Shown here: in pieces, positions 40,464 through 49,057 of the stretch
Layout: every line of letters begins with the position of its first letter
How positions within the stretch are numbered: the first letter of the stretch is position 1
DNA from: an uncultured Bacteroidales bacterium
Lineage (GTDB): Bacteria; Bacteroidota; Bacteroidia; Bacteroidales; Marinilabiliaceae
Length of the DNA: 51,318 nt
Reading direction: 5' to 3'
Assembly: GCA_934725785.1 (NCBI GenBank)
Contig: CAKVCS010000001.1
Span: forward strand, 1 to 51,318
Notes under the pieces: model-generated
Databases searched by the model: none
The model's input: the letters and a program-made list of their open reading frames with translations, nothing else
Told to the model about the DNA's origin: nothing
Position numbers and translations under genes: made by a program

Positions 40464-42410
40464 TTAGTTCTTGTAGTTGCGGGTCTTGCGCTCAGTCTCC
40501 TCATACACGAGGTCCTCCTTCAGCATCTCGGGGTCCTGGTCCTCGCCCATGTAGTGCCAGCAAGCCGCGTAGCTGAACTTGTCATCGTGGCGCAGCGCCT
40601 CGCCATCCTCCGTCTGGTGCTCCTCGCGGAAGTGGCCGCCGCAGCTCTCCTCGCGGTTGAGCGCGTCGATGGCGATAAGGTAGCCGATGTCGATGAAGTC
40701 CGACAGGCGCAGGGCCTTCTCGAGCTCCGTGTTAAGGTCGTCTGCCTTGCCCGGCACGTAGACGTTCGTCCAGAACTCTTTCTTGATGTCCTTGAGCATG
40801 CCGAGGGCCTTCGTCAAGCCCTCCTTCGTGCGGCCCATGCCGACGTACTCCCACATTATGTGGCCCAGTTTCTTGTGGATGGTGTCGACGCTCTCCTCTC
40901 CCTGGATGGCCATGATCTTGGCTATCTTCTCGCGGACGCCCTTCTCGGCCTCGTCAAACTCCGGGGCCGTGGTCGGGATGCGGGCCACCTGGATCTGGTC
41001 GGCCAGGTAGTTCTGGATCGTGTATGGCAACACGAAGTAGCCGTCGGCCAGGCCCTGCATCAGGGCCGAAGCGCCAAGGCGGTTCGCGCCGTGATCCGAG
41101 AAGTTAGCCTCGCCAAGGCAGAACAGGCCGGGGATGGAGGTCTGCAGCTCATAGTCAACCCAGATGCCGCCCATCGTGTAGTGGATGGCGGGGAAGATCA
41201 TCATCGGGGTCTTATACGGGTCCTGAGCCATGATCTTCTCATACATCTCGAACAGGTTGCCGTAACGCTCCCTCACGCGGTCCTCGCCCAGTCGCTGGAT
41301 GGCGTACTTGAAGTCGAGGAACACGGCCAGGCCCGTCTCGTTGACGCCATAGCCGGCGTCGCAACGCTCCTTGGCAGCGCGGCTCGCCACGTCGCGAGGC
41401 ACCAGGTTGCCGAACGCCGGGTAGCGGCGCTCCAGGTAGAAGTCGCGATCCTCGTCGGGGATGTCGTTCGCCGTCTTCTTGCCTGCGCGGATGGCCTCGG
41501 CGTCCTCCTTCTTCTTCGGGACCCATATGCGGCCGTCGTTACGGAGCGACTCCGACATCAGCGTCAGCTTCGACTGGATGTCGCCGTGCACGGGTATGCA
41601 CGTCGGGTGGATCTGGCAGTAGCACGGGTTTGCGAAGTACGCGCCCTTGCGGTATATCTGCATGGCGGCCGAGCCGTTCGACCCCATGGCGTTGGTCGAG
41701 AGGAAGTACGTGTTGCCGTAGCCGCCCGTGGCTATGACTACGGCGTGCCCGAAGTAACGCTCTATCTCGCCCGTGATGAGGTTCCTCACGATGATGCCCC
41801 TCGCGCGGCCCTCTATGATCACCACGTCAAGCATCTCGCGGCGGGCGAACATCTTGACCGTCCCGTTCTTAATCTCTTTCGAGAGAGAGGAGTACGCGCC
41901 GAGCAGAAGCTGCTGGCCGGTCTGGCCGCGGGCGTAGAACGTGCGGCTTACCTGGGCGCCGCCGAAAGAGCGGTTCGCAAGCAGTCCGCCATACTCGCGG
42001 GCGAAGGGCACGCCCTGGGCCACGCACTGGTCTATGATGTTGTTAGACACCTCCGCCAGGCGGTACACGTTCGCCTCGCGGGCGCGGTAGTCGCCACCCT
42101 TTATCGTGTCGTAGAACAGGCGGTAAACCGAGTCGCCGTCGTTCTGGTAGTTCTTGGCGGCGTTGATACCACCCTGAGCTGCGATAGAGTGAGCGCGGCG
42201 GGGGCTGTCCTGGATGCAGAAGTTCAAGACGTTGAAGCCCATCTCGCCAAGCGTCGAGGCCGCCGAGGCCCCTGCGAGGCCGGTGCCTACCACGATGATG
42301 TCAAGCTTGCGCTTGTTCGCGGGGTTCACCAGTTTCTGGTGAGCCTTATAGTTTGTCCACTTCTGAGCCAACGGCCCCTGCGGGATCTTGGAGTCTATAG
42401 TGTTTGCCAT
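40464..42410 (-). CDS. frdA: Fumarate reductase/succinate dehydrogenase flavoprotein subunit
   Basis: Catalytic subunit carrying covalent FAD. The 648-residue protein has the FAD-binding motif VVGTGLAGASAA, the flavinylation histidine in HSIAAQGG, HPTCIPVHGD near the substrate site, and the C-terminal HxxxxEDQxxx tail typical of Bacteroidetes type B enzymes. It is larger than the E. coli enzyme, as expected for this group. MANTIDSKIP (42410) is taken as start; an in-frame ATG at 42425 is only five codons upstream. frdC lies 93 bp upstream. Confidence 0.96.
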   Translation of the reverse strand: MANTIDSKIPQGPLAQKWTNYKAHQKLVNPANKRKLDIIVVGTGLAGASAASTLGEMGFNVLNFCIQDSPRRAHSIAAQGGINAAKNYQNDGDSVYRLFYDTIKGGDYRAREANVYRLAEVSNNIIDQCVAQGVPFAREYGGLLANRSFGGAQVSRTFYARGQTGQQLLLGAYSSLSKEIKNGTVKMFARREMLDVVIIEGRARGIIVRNLITGEIERYFGHAVVIATGGYGNTYFLSTNAMGSNGSAAMQIYRKGAYFANPCYCQIHPTCIPVHGDIQSKLTLMSESLRNDGRIWVPKKKEDAEAIRAGKKTANDIPDEDRDFYLERRYPAFGNLVPRDVASRAAKERCDAGYGVNETGLAVFLDFKYAIQRLGEDRVRERYGNLFEMYEKIMAQDPYKTPMMIFPAIHYTMGGIWVDYELQTSIPGLFCLGEANFSDHGANRLGASALMQGLADGYFVLPYTIQNYLADQIQVARIPTTAPEFDEAEKGVREKIAKIMAIQGEESVDTIHKKLGHIMWEYVGMGRTKEGLTKALGMLKDIKKEFWTNVYVPGKADDLNTELEKALRLSDFIDIGYLIAIDALNREESCGGHFREEHQTEDGEALRHDDKFSYAACWHYMGEDQDPEMLKEDLVYEETERKTRNYKN

Positions 42411-42503
42411 GTTATTCTTCAGCAATAAATTCGAATGGTTGTATTATCATGTGCCTGGCCGGCCATCCGTCTGAGCCGGCCGCGCTTTGACGGTTTGTCC
42501 GGA

Positions 42504-43241
42504 CTACATGCACGGCACGCCTGGCGTGGCGATGGCGACAGCCGTGGGGAACAGGGGGAATACGTGGAGCGCATAGCCAAGCACGACAATCGCGAAGCCC
42601 GCGCAAACTATCGTGGCGTACCATACGGCGACGGTCTTCCACCTCGAAAGCCAAATCTCGTTGTTCCATCCGAGTGTCTGCAGCATGCTCCAGAACCCGT
42701 GGGTCAGGTGCAACCATATGGCCACAATCCAGACAACGTAGGCGAGGGCTACCGGCCACTGGCTGAAGTAGTATGCGATGAAGCGGGCGCCCTCGGTGGG
42801 CTTTATTATGCCCATCTCGCCTCCGTCAAACTCGCAGCCGCGCAGCTCGGCGAGCATCATGTGGCTCCAGAACTGGTGCAGGTGCAGGGCTATGCCGAGC
42901 AGGACGATGATGCCAAGGACAAGCATGTTCTGGCTCGACCACTCAACGCCTTTCGGCGCGTCGACAACGGCGTAGCGGTCGTTACCGCGGGCGCGGCGGT
43001 TCTGCACGGTCAGGATGAACGCGTAGACTATGTGCACCAGGAAACCGATGGCGAGCACGGCCGTGCCGGCCAAGGCGTACCAGTTCGTGCCGAGGAACTC
43101 GCACACCGCGTCATATGCGCCGTCCGAGAACGCGGCCACAAGGTTCATGCTCATGTGGAAAAGAAGGAAGAGCACGAGCAATATGCCCGATACGCTCATT
43201 ATCAACTTCTTCCCAATGGACGATTGGAAAATACAGCTCAT
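42504..43241 (-). CDS. frdC: Fumarate reductase/succinate dehydrogenase cytochrome b subunit
   Basis: The 245-residue membrane anchor has five hydrophobic helices and histidines in LHLHQFWSHMM, HLTHGFWSML and FLLFHMSMN that can ligate the two haems of the diheme type B family. It begins MSCIFQSSIGKKLIMSVSGILL, the standard Bacteroidetes start. It is the first gene of the frdCAB operon. Two perfect minus-strand -7 boxes are upstream (43338-43345 and 43405-43412). Confidence 0.95.
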   Translation of the reverse strand: MSCIFQSSIGKKLIMSVSGILLVLFLLFHMSMNLVAAFSDGAYDAVCEFLGTNWYALAGTAVLAIGFLVHIVYAFILTVQNRRARGNDRYAVVDAPKGVEWSSQNMLVLGIIVLLGIALHLHQFWSHMMLAELRGCEFDGGEMGIIKPTEGARFIAYYFSQWPVALAYVVWIVAIWLHLTHGFWSMLQTLGWNNEIWLSRWKTVAVWYATIVCAGFAIVVLGYALHVFPLFPTAVAIATPGVPCM

Positions 43242-43337
43242 AAATGAATGTTTGTAATTATGTGAATTTTATAGGTTTGCTGAGTGCTTGTTTGCCGAAA
43301 GGAGGCTTCGCGCGGTTCTGTCCGCGCTTTCCCTTCA

Positions 43338-43412
43338 CAAAAATAAGATAAGGCGTCGAATGCCGACCCCCAATTAAAGAAAAATTTCTTTATTTAAAGT
43401 CGGTCAAATTTA
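43338..43412 (-). promoter_or_regulatory. Candidate promoter region of frdCAB
   Basis: Two perfect TAnnTTTG boxes on the minus strand: TATTTTTG (43338-43345) and TAAATTTG (43405-43412), about 97 and 164 bp before the frdC ATG. Neither has an obvious -33 box at 19 nt. The remaining stretch up to 43690 is a C-rich non-coding region with nothing recognisable. Confidence 0.35.
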
Positions 43413-43693
43413 GCCCTCCCTCCAGGCTCCTGCTTCACGCCCTCCGTCCTGCGCCCCGCCCCCCCCCTGCTCCCGGACCAATCCCCGCCCCGCGCTTGCC
43501 GAGCCTCCTGTTCCCTCTTTTGCCGCCCCCCCCTGTCCGTCGCGGCCATCTCATGCCAGCCTCCCCCTCCTTAGTCTTTGGTTGCGTTCACCGCGTCCGT
43601 GGCTGGATGCCGCGCCGGAATCACATAAGCCATTGTCAGCTAATTTATTTTGCGATTTCAACAAAAATATTTTTCAAAACATCGCCAAAATAA

Positions 43694-43724
43694 TTTGTCA
43701 TTTCAATTTATCAACCTACCTTTG
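43694..43724 (+). promoter_or_regulatory. Promoter of the DUF6266 gene
   Basis: TTTG (43694-43697), exactly 19 nt, then TACCTTTG (43717-43724): a full match to the Bacteroidetes consensus. The gene starts at 43956, leaving an untranslated leader of about 225 nt in which I see no clear structure or short gene. Confidence 0.8.
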
Positions 43725-43955
43725 CATTGTCAACGGAACAAGATGACGACCTCGGGTCAAAGTCTTTCGCACTCCCATAACTGACTGACGGATACAGCTG
43801 GCCGCCTCTCTTACGCGGTGCGATGTAGGCTCTTCTCCCTCGATGCCCGTTTTGCTCTTTTGGCAAACCAATTCAATAATTCGAACAAAACATCAAATCA
43901 GCGCGGGGCGGTCTGTTTCCTCCGCCCAAAAGCGCTCTCAAACACATCAAATGAA

Positions 43956-44561
43956 ATGGCAGTTTATAAGCAAGGTGTTCTCGGTCCGTTCAGTGGTAAA
44001 GTCGGAACTGTTGTTGGAAGTTCTTGGCGCGGTATTGCATATATCCGCTCGCTGGCTACGAAGGTTGGAAATCCGCGTACGGCGGGGCAGGTCGCCGCAA
44101 GGTCTCGGCTCGCTCTCGTGGCGGGAAGGCTCAAGCACTTCGCTACCGCAATCAGGGCCGGATTCGTCAACGCCGGGGCTCTGAGCCCTTGGTCGGCGGC
44201 CATCAAGGCCAACCTCGCCCATGTCAAGGATTCAGGCTCGGGCCTCACGGTCGATATGAAGTCGCTCCGCCTCTCCGACGGTTCGGGCGAGTTCGCCGTC
44301 ACGCCGGCTAAGACCTCTGGCAGCGTGGATTTCTCATGGAAGGCCCCCAAGGCGTCCGACGCCTTCTACGGGGGTAAGCTCTATGCGGCGGCCTATAATG
44401 TCGCCAATGGCAAGGCCGCTAACTTCGTGGCCGACCTCACGGCCTCTTCCGCGTCCATGAGCCTCGCGTCCCTCCTCTCGGGCGAGGACGATGATGTCCA
44501 TGTCTACTACTTCGTTGCAACCGCCGCGGCAAGCACGCCTACCGCGCATGTCGCCGACTGA
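43956..44561 (+). CDS. DUF6266 family protein
   Basis: The 201-residue protein begins MAVYKQGVLGPFSGKVGTVVGSSWRG, the recognisable start of DUF6266, a Bacteroidetes family of unknown function. No signal peptide or membrane helix. The first half is basic and helical (NPRTAGQVAARSRLALVAGRLK), the second half is beta-rich with alanine/serine. The open frame extends 46 codons upstream, but the leader there is not family-like, so the ATG at 43956 is chosen. It is followed 117 bp later by a DUF5675 gene; the pair may be functionally linked. Confidence 0.85.
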   Translation: MAVYKQGVLGPFSGKVGTVVGSSWRGIAYIRSLATKVGNPRTAGQVAARSRLALVAGRLKHFATAIRAGFVNAGALSPWSAAIKANLAHVKDSGSGLTVDMKSLRLSDGSGEFAVTPAKTSGSVDFSWKAPKASDAFYGGKLYAAAYNVANGKAANFVADLTASSASMSLASLLSGEDDDVHVYYFVATAAASTPTAHVAD

Positions 44562-44678
44562 TAGCCGGCCTGGCTGCGATACCACGGGGCGGGGCGCTCC
44601 TTCCGCCCCCGCCCCTTTCTCCCCTCTCTGCCACCAATTCAAACGCATTTTTTCTCACCATCAAATACGTTCACTCTT

Positions 44679-45239
44679 ATGCTTTCTTTCAAGCTTTACC
44701 GCAAGGAGAACACGGCCGACTTCTGCCGCGGCCGCCTCTACGCTTCTGTCAACGACGATTGCCCGCCCTCCGGCGGCTCGTCCGCGCCGCTCGGCGAGTG
44801 CCTTCTCTGCGACACCATCGAGCCGCCTGTGCGCCGCCCTGCGGACTTTGTCCGAGGCAAGACGGCCGTACCCGCCGGCACCTACGACCTCGCCCTCACC
44901 CGCAGCCCGAAGTTCGGGCGCCCGCTCCCCGTTCTCATCGATGTGCCGGGCATGACGGGTGTCCGCATACACCGCGGCAATTCTGTGGCCGACACCCGCG
45001 GCTGCATCCTCCCGGGGCGATACGTCGGCCGGGGCAGGGTGGTGGACAGCACTCCCCGCGAACTTGACATCGTTCGCATGATGATGGATAGCGCCGATGG
45101 CGCAGAGATTGAGATTGTCGACGATTTCGCCGCGCCCTCTGTCGAGGCCGACCGCTCGCCAATCTTCTCCTCGTGGCCGCTCGCAACCCTCGTGGCGCGT
45201 TCCGTCTGGGATCGCCTCCGGCTCTCAGCCGCGGCATGA
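44679..45239 (+). CDS. DUF5675 family protein
   Basis: The 186-residue protein has the DUF5675 core: a polar N-terminus with GKTAVPAGTYDLALTRSPKFGRPLP, then VRIHRGNSVADTRGCILPG. The IHxGN...GC arrangement resembles the His/Cys active-site order of L,D-transpeptidase (YkuD) enzymes, but the family is uncharacterised to my knowledge. No signal peptide. It lies downstream of DUF6266, with only weak promoter-like sequence between. Confidence 0.85.
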   Translation: MLSFKLYRKENTADFCRGRLYASVNDDCPPSGGSSAPLGECLLCDTIEPPVRRPADFVRGKTAVPAGTYDLALTRSPKFGRPLPVLIDVPGMTGVRIHRGNSVADTRGCILPGRYVGRGRVVDSTPRELDIVRMMMDSADGAEIEIVDDFAAPSVEADRSPIFSSWPLATLVARSVWDRLRLSAAA

Positions 45240-45270
45240 CCGGCTCGCCCCGACCCTCGCCAACCGGACG

Positions 45271-45317
45271 GCCACAAAAGCTGCCAGGCCCCGCCACCTC
45301 ATGTGGCGGGGCCTGGC
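45271..45317 (-). terminator. Strong hairpin between convergent DUF5675 and LRR genes
   Basis: Perfect 15-bp stem GCCAGGCCCCGCCAC / GTGGCGGGGCCTGGC (45283-45317) with a 5-nt loop. On the minus strand it is followed by AGCTTTTGTGG, so it mainly fits the LRR gene, but could also stop the plus-strand transcript. Confidence 0.6.
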
Positions 45318-45411
45318 CCTGCGGCGGGCGGCTTTGCCTGTCGCCACCGCTCCCTTTATGCTTTTGTCGCGTGTTCCTGTGCGGGCGCGACTCTCCGCGA
45401 GCTGCCGCTCT

Positions 45412-46989
45412 CTACCGGACTATCACTTTCGCCCGTCCGCCCGCTGAGTCCACGACGTATATGCCCGTAGGCAGCTGTCGCCCGTCCGGCATGCGCCTCC
45501 CGCTGAGGTCATACACTGCGCGCAGGCCCTCTGCCTCAACCTCGCCGTTGACGACTCTCGCGACGCTGCGACCCGAATTAACGTTCTTGGCCGCCGTCGT
45601 GAATTCCGACAGGGGTCTTATGTCGCTGAAGTAGCTGCCCCAAGTGCTGCTCTTGTAAGCCTTGACGGCGGCGTCAGGCACGTACAGCGGGCACAAGTTT
45701 TCGGGGAAGGCCTCGCTTTCGTCGATTTCGGGTACTGTCTCCGACTCCGAAATCACGTATTTCAGGCCCTCACAAAGCCTGAATGCGCCATAGTCGATAT
45801 GTGTGACATTTCCCGGTATGGTTATGTTTGCCAAACTGCGGCAACTCTCGAATGCGACGGAGCTGATATATGTCACGTTTTGAGGTATGTTAATGCTTCG
45901 TAGTGCGCTGCAACCGTCAAAAGCACTGTTGCCTATGTTAGCCACTGCTTCAGGGATGGATATTTCCGTCAGGCTGTTGCAATACTCAAATGCGCTCACT
46001 CCAATGCTTTTGATGCTTTCGGGTATTTTTATAGCCTCCAAATCACGACACGTATAGAATGCGTAGTCCCCAATTTTCGTCACCCCGTCCTGCAGTTCTG
46101 CGTAAGTGTAATGTAAGTGTTCCCACGGGTGGTGCGAGACTATTGGCGAGTCCCACTCATATTCAGTGCTGATGCTCACCTTATCGTCTTCACATTTCCA
46201 ACCGTTGCCCACGGTCGCCTTGACTGCGGTGCCGATTGCGCCGTCCGAGATTGACGGGAAGATGTGTTTCCAGTCAGACTCTTCGTATGCCTCCAGCGAT
46301 CCCGATGGAACGTAGAGTGCGCAAATGTTGCAAGGGAATGCATCCAGTCCAATATTTGCGGGAGAACCTCCTGCGCACTCGACGTACTCTAAGCTGTCGC
46401 AGTATAAAAAGGCTTGCTCCCTTATCTCCGTGACGCTCTCAGGGATTCTTACGTGTTTGAGAGACCAGCAGGAATAGAAAGCGCCGTTTTCTATGGTCGT
46501 GACTCCGTCAGGAACAGTAATATCCGAAATTGCGCAAGTGTTGAAAACGCTTCTGCGTAAAGTTGTCACACCTTTGGGGATGTTCACAGTGGTGAAATTA
46601 AAGTTGTATGCGAATGCAGATCCTCCAATCTCAGTGACGCTCTCTGGTAAAGTAATTCCCGTGAGGCTCCAGCAAGACTGGAATGAACTATAGCCTATTT
46701 GCTCAACCCCGTCAGGTATCGATACCTTCGTTAGTTTTGTGCAACTTGCGAAGGCTTCATTTCCGACCCTTGTCACGCCGGGTTCTATCACCACGCTCGT
46801 CACTGCCTCGCGGTCAGCGTCCCAAGGGTAGTCCGCCTTTGCGTCCGCCCATTCGTACTCTTGCGTCACCGTCAGGACGCCCTCGTCCGTCAGCGTCCAC
46901 CCCGTGCCGCTGTTGTCTGCTCTCGTCTCGCCGCCCCACGCCAGCGCGGCCGCCGCGGCGATGATGATTGTGGATAATGTCTTCTTCAT
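45412..46989 (-). CDS. BspA-like leucine-rich-repeat surface protein
   Basis: The 525-residue protein has a signal peptide (MKKTLSTIIIAAAAALAWGG) and many LRR_5 repeats of the Treponema/BspA type (consensus L.IPESVT.IG..AF..C.SL), in two blocks of about 5 repeats. Each block is preceded by a short module including EYEWADAKADYPWD or EYEWDSPIVSHHPWE, so the protein arose by an internal duplication. The C-terminal AVYDLSGRRM...LPTGIYVV...AKVIVR resembles the short sorting tail of Bacteroidetes exported proteins. It is probably a secreted or surface adhesin-like protein. No promoter with the Bacteroidetes consensus was found upstream. Confidence 0.9.
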   Translation of the reverse strand: MKKTLSTIIIAAAAALAWGGETRADNSGTGWTLTDEGVLTVTQEYEWADAKADYPWDADREAVTSVVIEPGVTRVGNEAFASCTKLTKVSIPDGVEQIGYSSFQSCWSLTGITLPESVTEIGGSAFAYNFNFTTVNIPKGVTTLRRSVFNTCAISDITVPDGVTTIENGAFYSCWSLKHVRIPESVTEIREQAFLYCDSLEYVECAGGSPANIGLDAFPCNICALYVPSGSLEAYEESDWKHIFPSISDGAIGTAVKATVGNGWKCEDDKVSISTEYEWDSPIVSHHPWEHLHYTYAELQDGVTKIGDYAFYTCRDLEAIKIPESIKSIGVSAFEYCNSLTEISIPEAVANIGNSAFDGCSALRSINIPQNVTYISSVAFESCRSLANITIPGNVTHIDYGAFRLCEGLKYVISESETVPEIDESEAFPENLCPLYVPDAAVKAYKSSTWGSYFSDIRPLSEFTTAAKNVNSGRSVARVVNGEVEAEGLRAVYDLSGRRMPDGRQLPTGIYVVDSAGGRAKVIVR

Positions 46990-47277
46990 TCTTATTTCTG
47001 TTTTCGGTTCCTCGGCGCGTCTTGCGCACCACCCCTCCTTCTACGTGCATCTTTTATTTTGGTTGTGAAAAGCCATGAGGCTCCGTTGATACTTTTACCA
47101 ATTGGCGTGTTTTCTAAGTTGCCCCTTCCTGCTCATCCCAAAGCCTGTCATAAGTCTCCAGCCTTTTCAAGTTTGCTCCATTTTCATGCCTCATGACACA
47201 TAGCCTCTCCATTGCCCGCCTCACACATTTTTGTATGCCGACATTCCAATCTGTGCTGTCTTAATCCAGCCTAAATG
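46990..47277. other. Intergenic region between divergent LRR and chaperone genes
   Basis: About 290 bp of mixed-composition sequence. I see no gene, hairpin with a T run, or perfect -7 box on the minus strand. The promoter of the chaperone operon begins immediately after (47278). Confidence 0.5.
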
Positions 47278-47305
47278 TTGCTGGGTGTTTTTTTTTGTAA
47301 ATTTG
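47278..47305 (+). promoter_or_regulatory. T9-tract promoter of the chaperone operon
   Basis: TTG (47278-47280), a 17-nt spacer including GTG and nine T (47288-47296), then a perfect TAAATTTG -7 box (47298-47305). The first ATG is at 47351. Same GTG-plus-T9 spacer as the promoters at 19815-19845 and 26993-27022. Confidence 0.7.
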
Positions 47306-47350
47306 TGTTGACGACAGCAAGAAGATATCGCAAGTTCAAACAGGGTCTTG

Positions 47351-49057
47351 ATGAATATACTGCAAAACAACCCCTACCGCACTCTCGGAGTTTACTCGAA
47401 CTCCCATATAAAGGAGAGGCTGGCAAACAGAAACCGTATGAAGGCGTTTCTGAAGGTGGGCAAACCAGTCGCTTTTCCTTTAGACCTTCCGCAATATATG
47501 GCGGCCGTCGACCGCACGGCTGCCTCGGTCGAGGAGGCTGAGGCTGAATTGGCTTTGCCTAAAGACCAGGTGTTCTACGCACAGTTCTGGTTCGTTAAGC
47601 TCTCGCCTCTCGACGAGGTCGCTTTCAACAACCTTCTCTCAGGGGACATGGGCAAGGCCGAGGAGATATGGCAGAAGAGACCCTCCGCCTCCTCTCTGCA
47701 GAACAGCATAGTGTGCGCGCTTATCCGCAAGGACTATGCTTGCGCTGTCCGTTGTGCGGAGGCGTTATATGGCGATAGTCGGAAGGTCGGCCAGCTTGTC
47801 TCTGCCGTCCTCGGAGATGCCGGGTGCTCGTTCCCGCTGTCGGGCTTGCAGAACGCTTTTGTTGATGCCTTGAGCGGCGTCGTGGGGGCTGAGAGTCTCA
47901 TTCCCATTATCGAGAACAGCGATTTGCGGGTCTCCGTTGTTCAATCGGCCACAGGGCCGCTGTTCAAGCAGGTCGAGTCGGCTATCGCGGTCGCGAGGAT
48001 GGCTGTGGATAAAGGCTATGCCGGCCTGAGGGCTGGCAGGGCGTTGATGAATGAGACGAGGGATCCTGTCAGTAAGCTCAAGGAACTTGTGCCTGCCAAT
48101 GACATTCACTTCCAGGCGGTCATGGACAAGTTGTCGCAGGAACTCTCGCATTGCGCCATCCTCTATCACAATCACACCGATGATGACGACGCCCCGCATA
48201 AGGCCCTGCCTCTCCTCAGATACGCCCTATCCGTCGCCATTAGTGCCATGGAGAGGGAAAAATGCAAGAAAGACATCCTGACACTCGAGAGGATGGAGCG
48301 CAAAAGTGCTGTGCGAGGACAAATCGAAAGAATCGAGGGCGCTGTCCGCAATCTAAAGTTAGACAGATTTGGGGTCCGCTTTGGTGGTGGGGAGGCCGAG
48401 CTTCAAGAGGTTACGCAGATTGTCAAGGGGTGTGCCTCCGACCTCGCGGACATAAAGGCGGAGCTGGGCGGCTCTTCCGAGCAGTATGCCATGTTCTCTT
48501 CGCTGCTCGCCGCCGCCGCTGTCAACGCCGTGGTCAGGATTCTTAACCTCCAGCAAGACCAGCATGCGGGCGACGTGACGACACTCCGTCACGTCTTCTC
48601 CTCCGGAATCTCCACTATGGAGGAGATTAATGGCATCCATATGGACGCCAAGGTGCGCAAATATTTCGATGACAATTTTTCAGTCATAAAGTCTATATAC
48701 GAACGCCTGAGTCCGATTAACATATTAAGTCGGTATCTTCCGGATTATAAGAAGCTTGAGGAGGCGGCTAAAGCCGAAGCTGAATACCGGAGGAAGATAA
48801 GTGGTGAGTCAAGTGGCGGAGCCTGCTACGTGGCCACCATGGCCTATGGGGACTATGACCATCCGCAGGTCGTCATCCTCCGCCATTTCCGCGACCGCTA
48901 TCTCTCGCACAGAGACTGGGGCAGGCGGTTCATAAATACCTACTACAGATATTCGCCAAGGCTTGTCGAGAAGCTTAAGGGCCACTCTGTTGTAAACAGG
49001 CTCATAAGGGGTATCCTCGATGGCTTCATTTCCTGCATAAGAAACAAATATGAGTAA
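47351..49057 (+). CDS. J-like protein with CFI-box C-terminal domain
   Basis: The 568-residue protein opens MNILQNNPYRTLGVYSNS, which resembles the helix-I/II start of degenerate J domains, but there is no HPD tripeptide. The middle 400 residues are mostly helical and resemble no family I know. The C-terminus (about 492-555) matches the CFI-box: CYVATMAYGDYDHPQVVILR, FRDRYL, YYRYSPRLVEKLKGH. The next gene start overlaps its TAA (TAATG). The neighbours encode an Hsp70 and a GrpE-like protein, so it is most likely the substrate-binding or ATPase-stimulating cochaperone of this Hsp70. The start is the ATG at 47351; a TTG three bases upstream is also open. Confidence 0.78.
   Translation: MNILQNNPYRTLGVYSNSHIKERLANRNRMKAFLKVGKPVAFPLDLPQYMAAVDRTAASVEEAEAELALPKDQVFYAQFWFVKLSPLDEVAFNNLLSGDMGKAEEIWQKRPSASSLQNSIVCALIRKDYACAVRCAEALYGDSRKVGQLVSAVLGDAGCSFPLSGLQNAFVDALSGVVGAESLIPIIENSDLRVSVVQSATGPLFKQVESAIAVARMAVDKGYAGLRAGRALMNETRDPVSKLKELVPANDIHFQAVMDKLSQELSHCAILYHNHTDDDDAPHKALPLLRYALSVAISAMEREKCKKDILTLERMERKSAVRGQIERIEGAVRNLKLDRFGVRFGGGEAELQEVTQIVKGCASDLADIKAELGGSSEQYAMFSSLLAAAAVNAVVRILNLQQDQHAGDVTTLRHVFSSGISTMEEINGIHMDAKVRKYFDDNFSVIKSIYERLSPINILSRYLPDYKKLEEAAKAEAEYRRKISGESSGGACYVATMAYGDYDHPQVVILRHFRDRYLSHRDWGRRFINTYYRYSPRLVEKLKGHSVVNRLIRGILDGFISCIRNKYE

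Noticed and set aside
40554..42428. 624-codon plus-strand open frame
   Set aside because: Antisense to the well-supported frdA flavoprotein gene, Leu/Arg/Val-rich and without recognisable domains.
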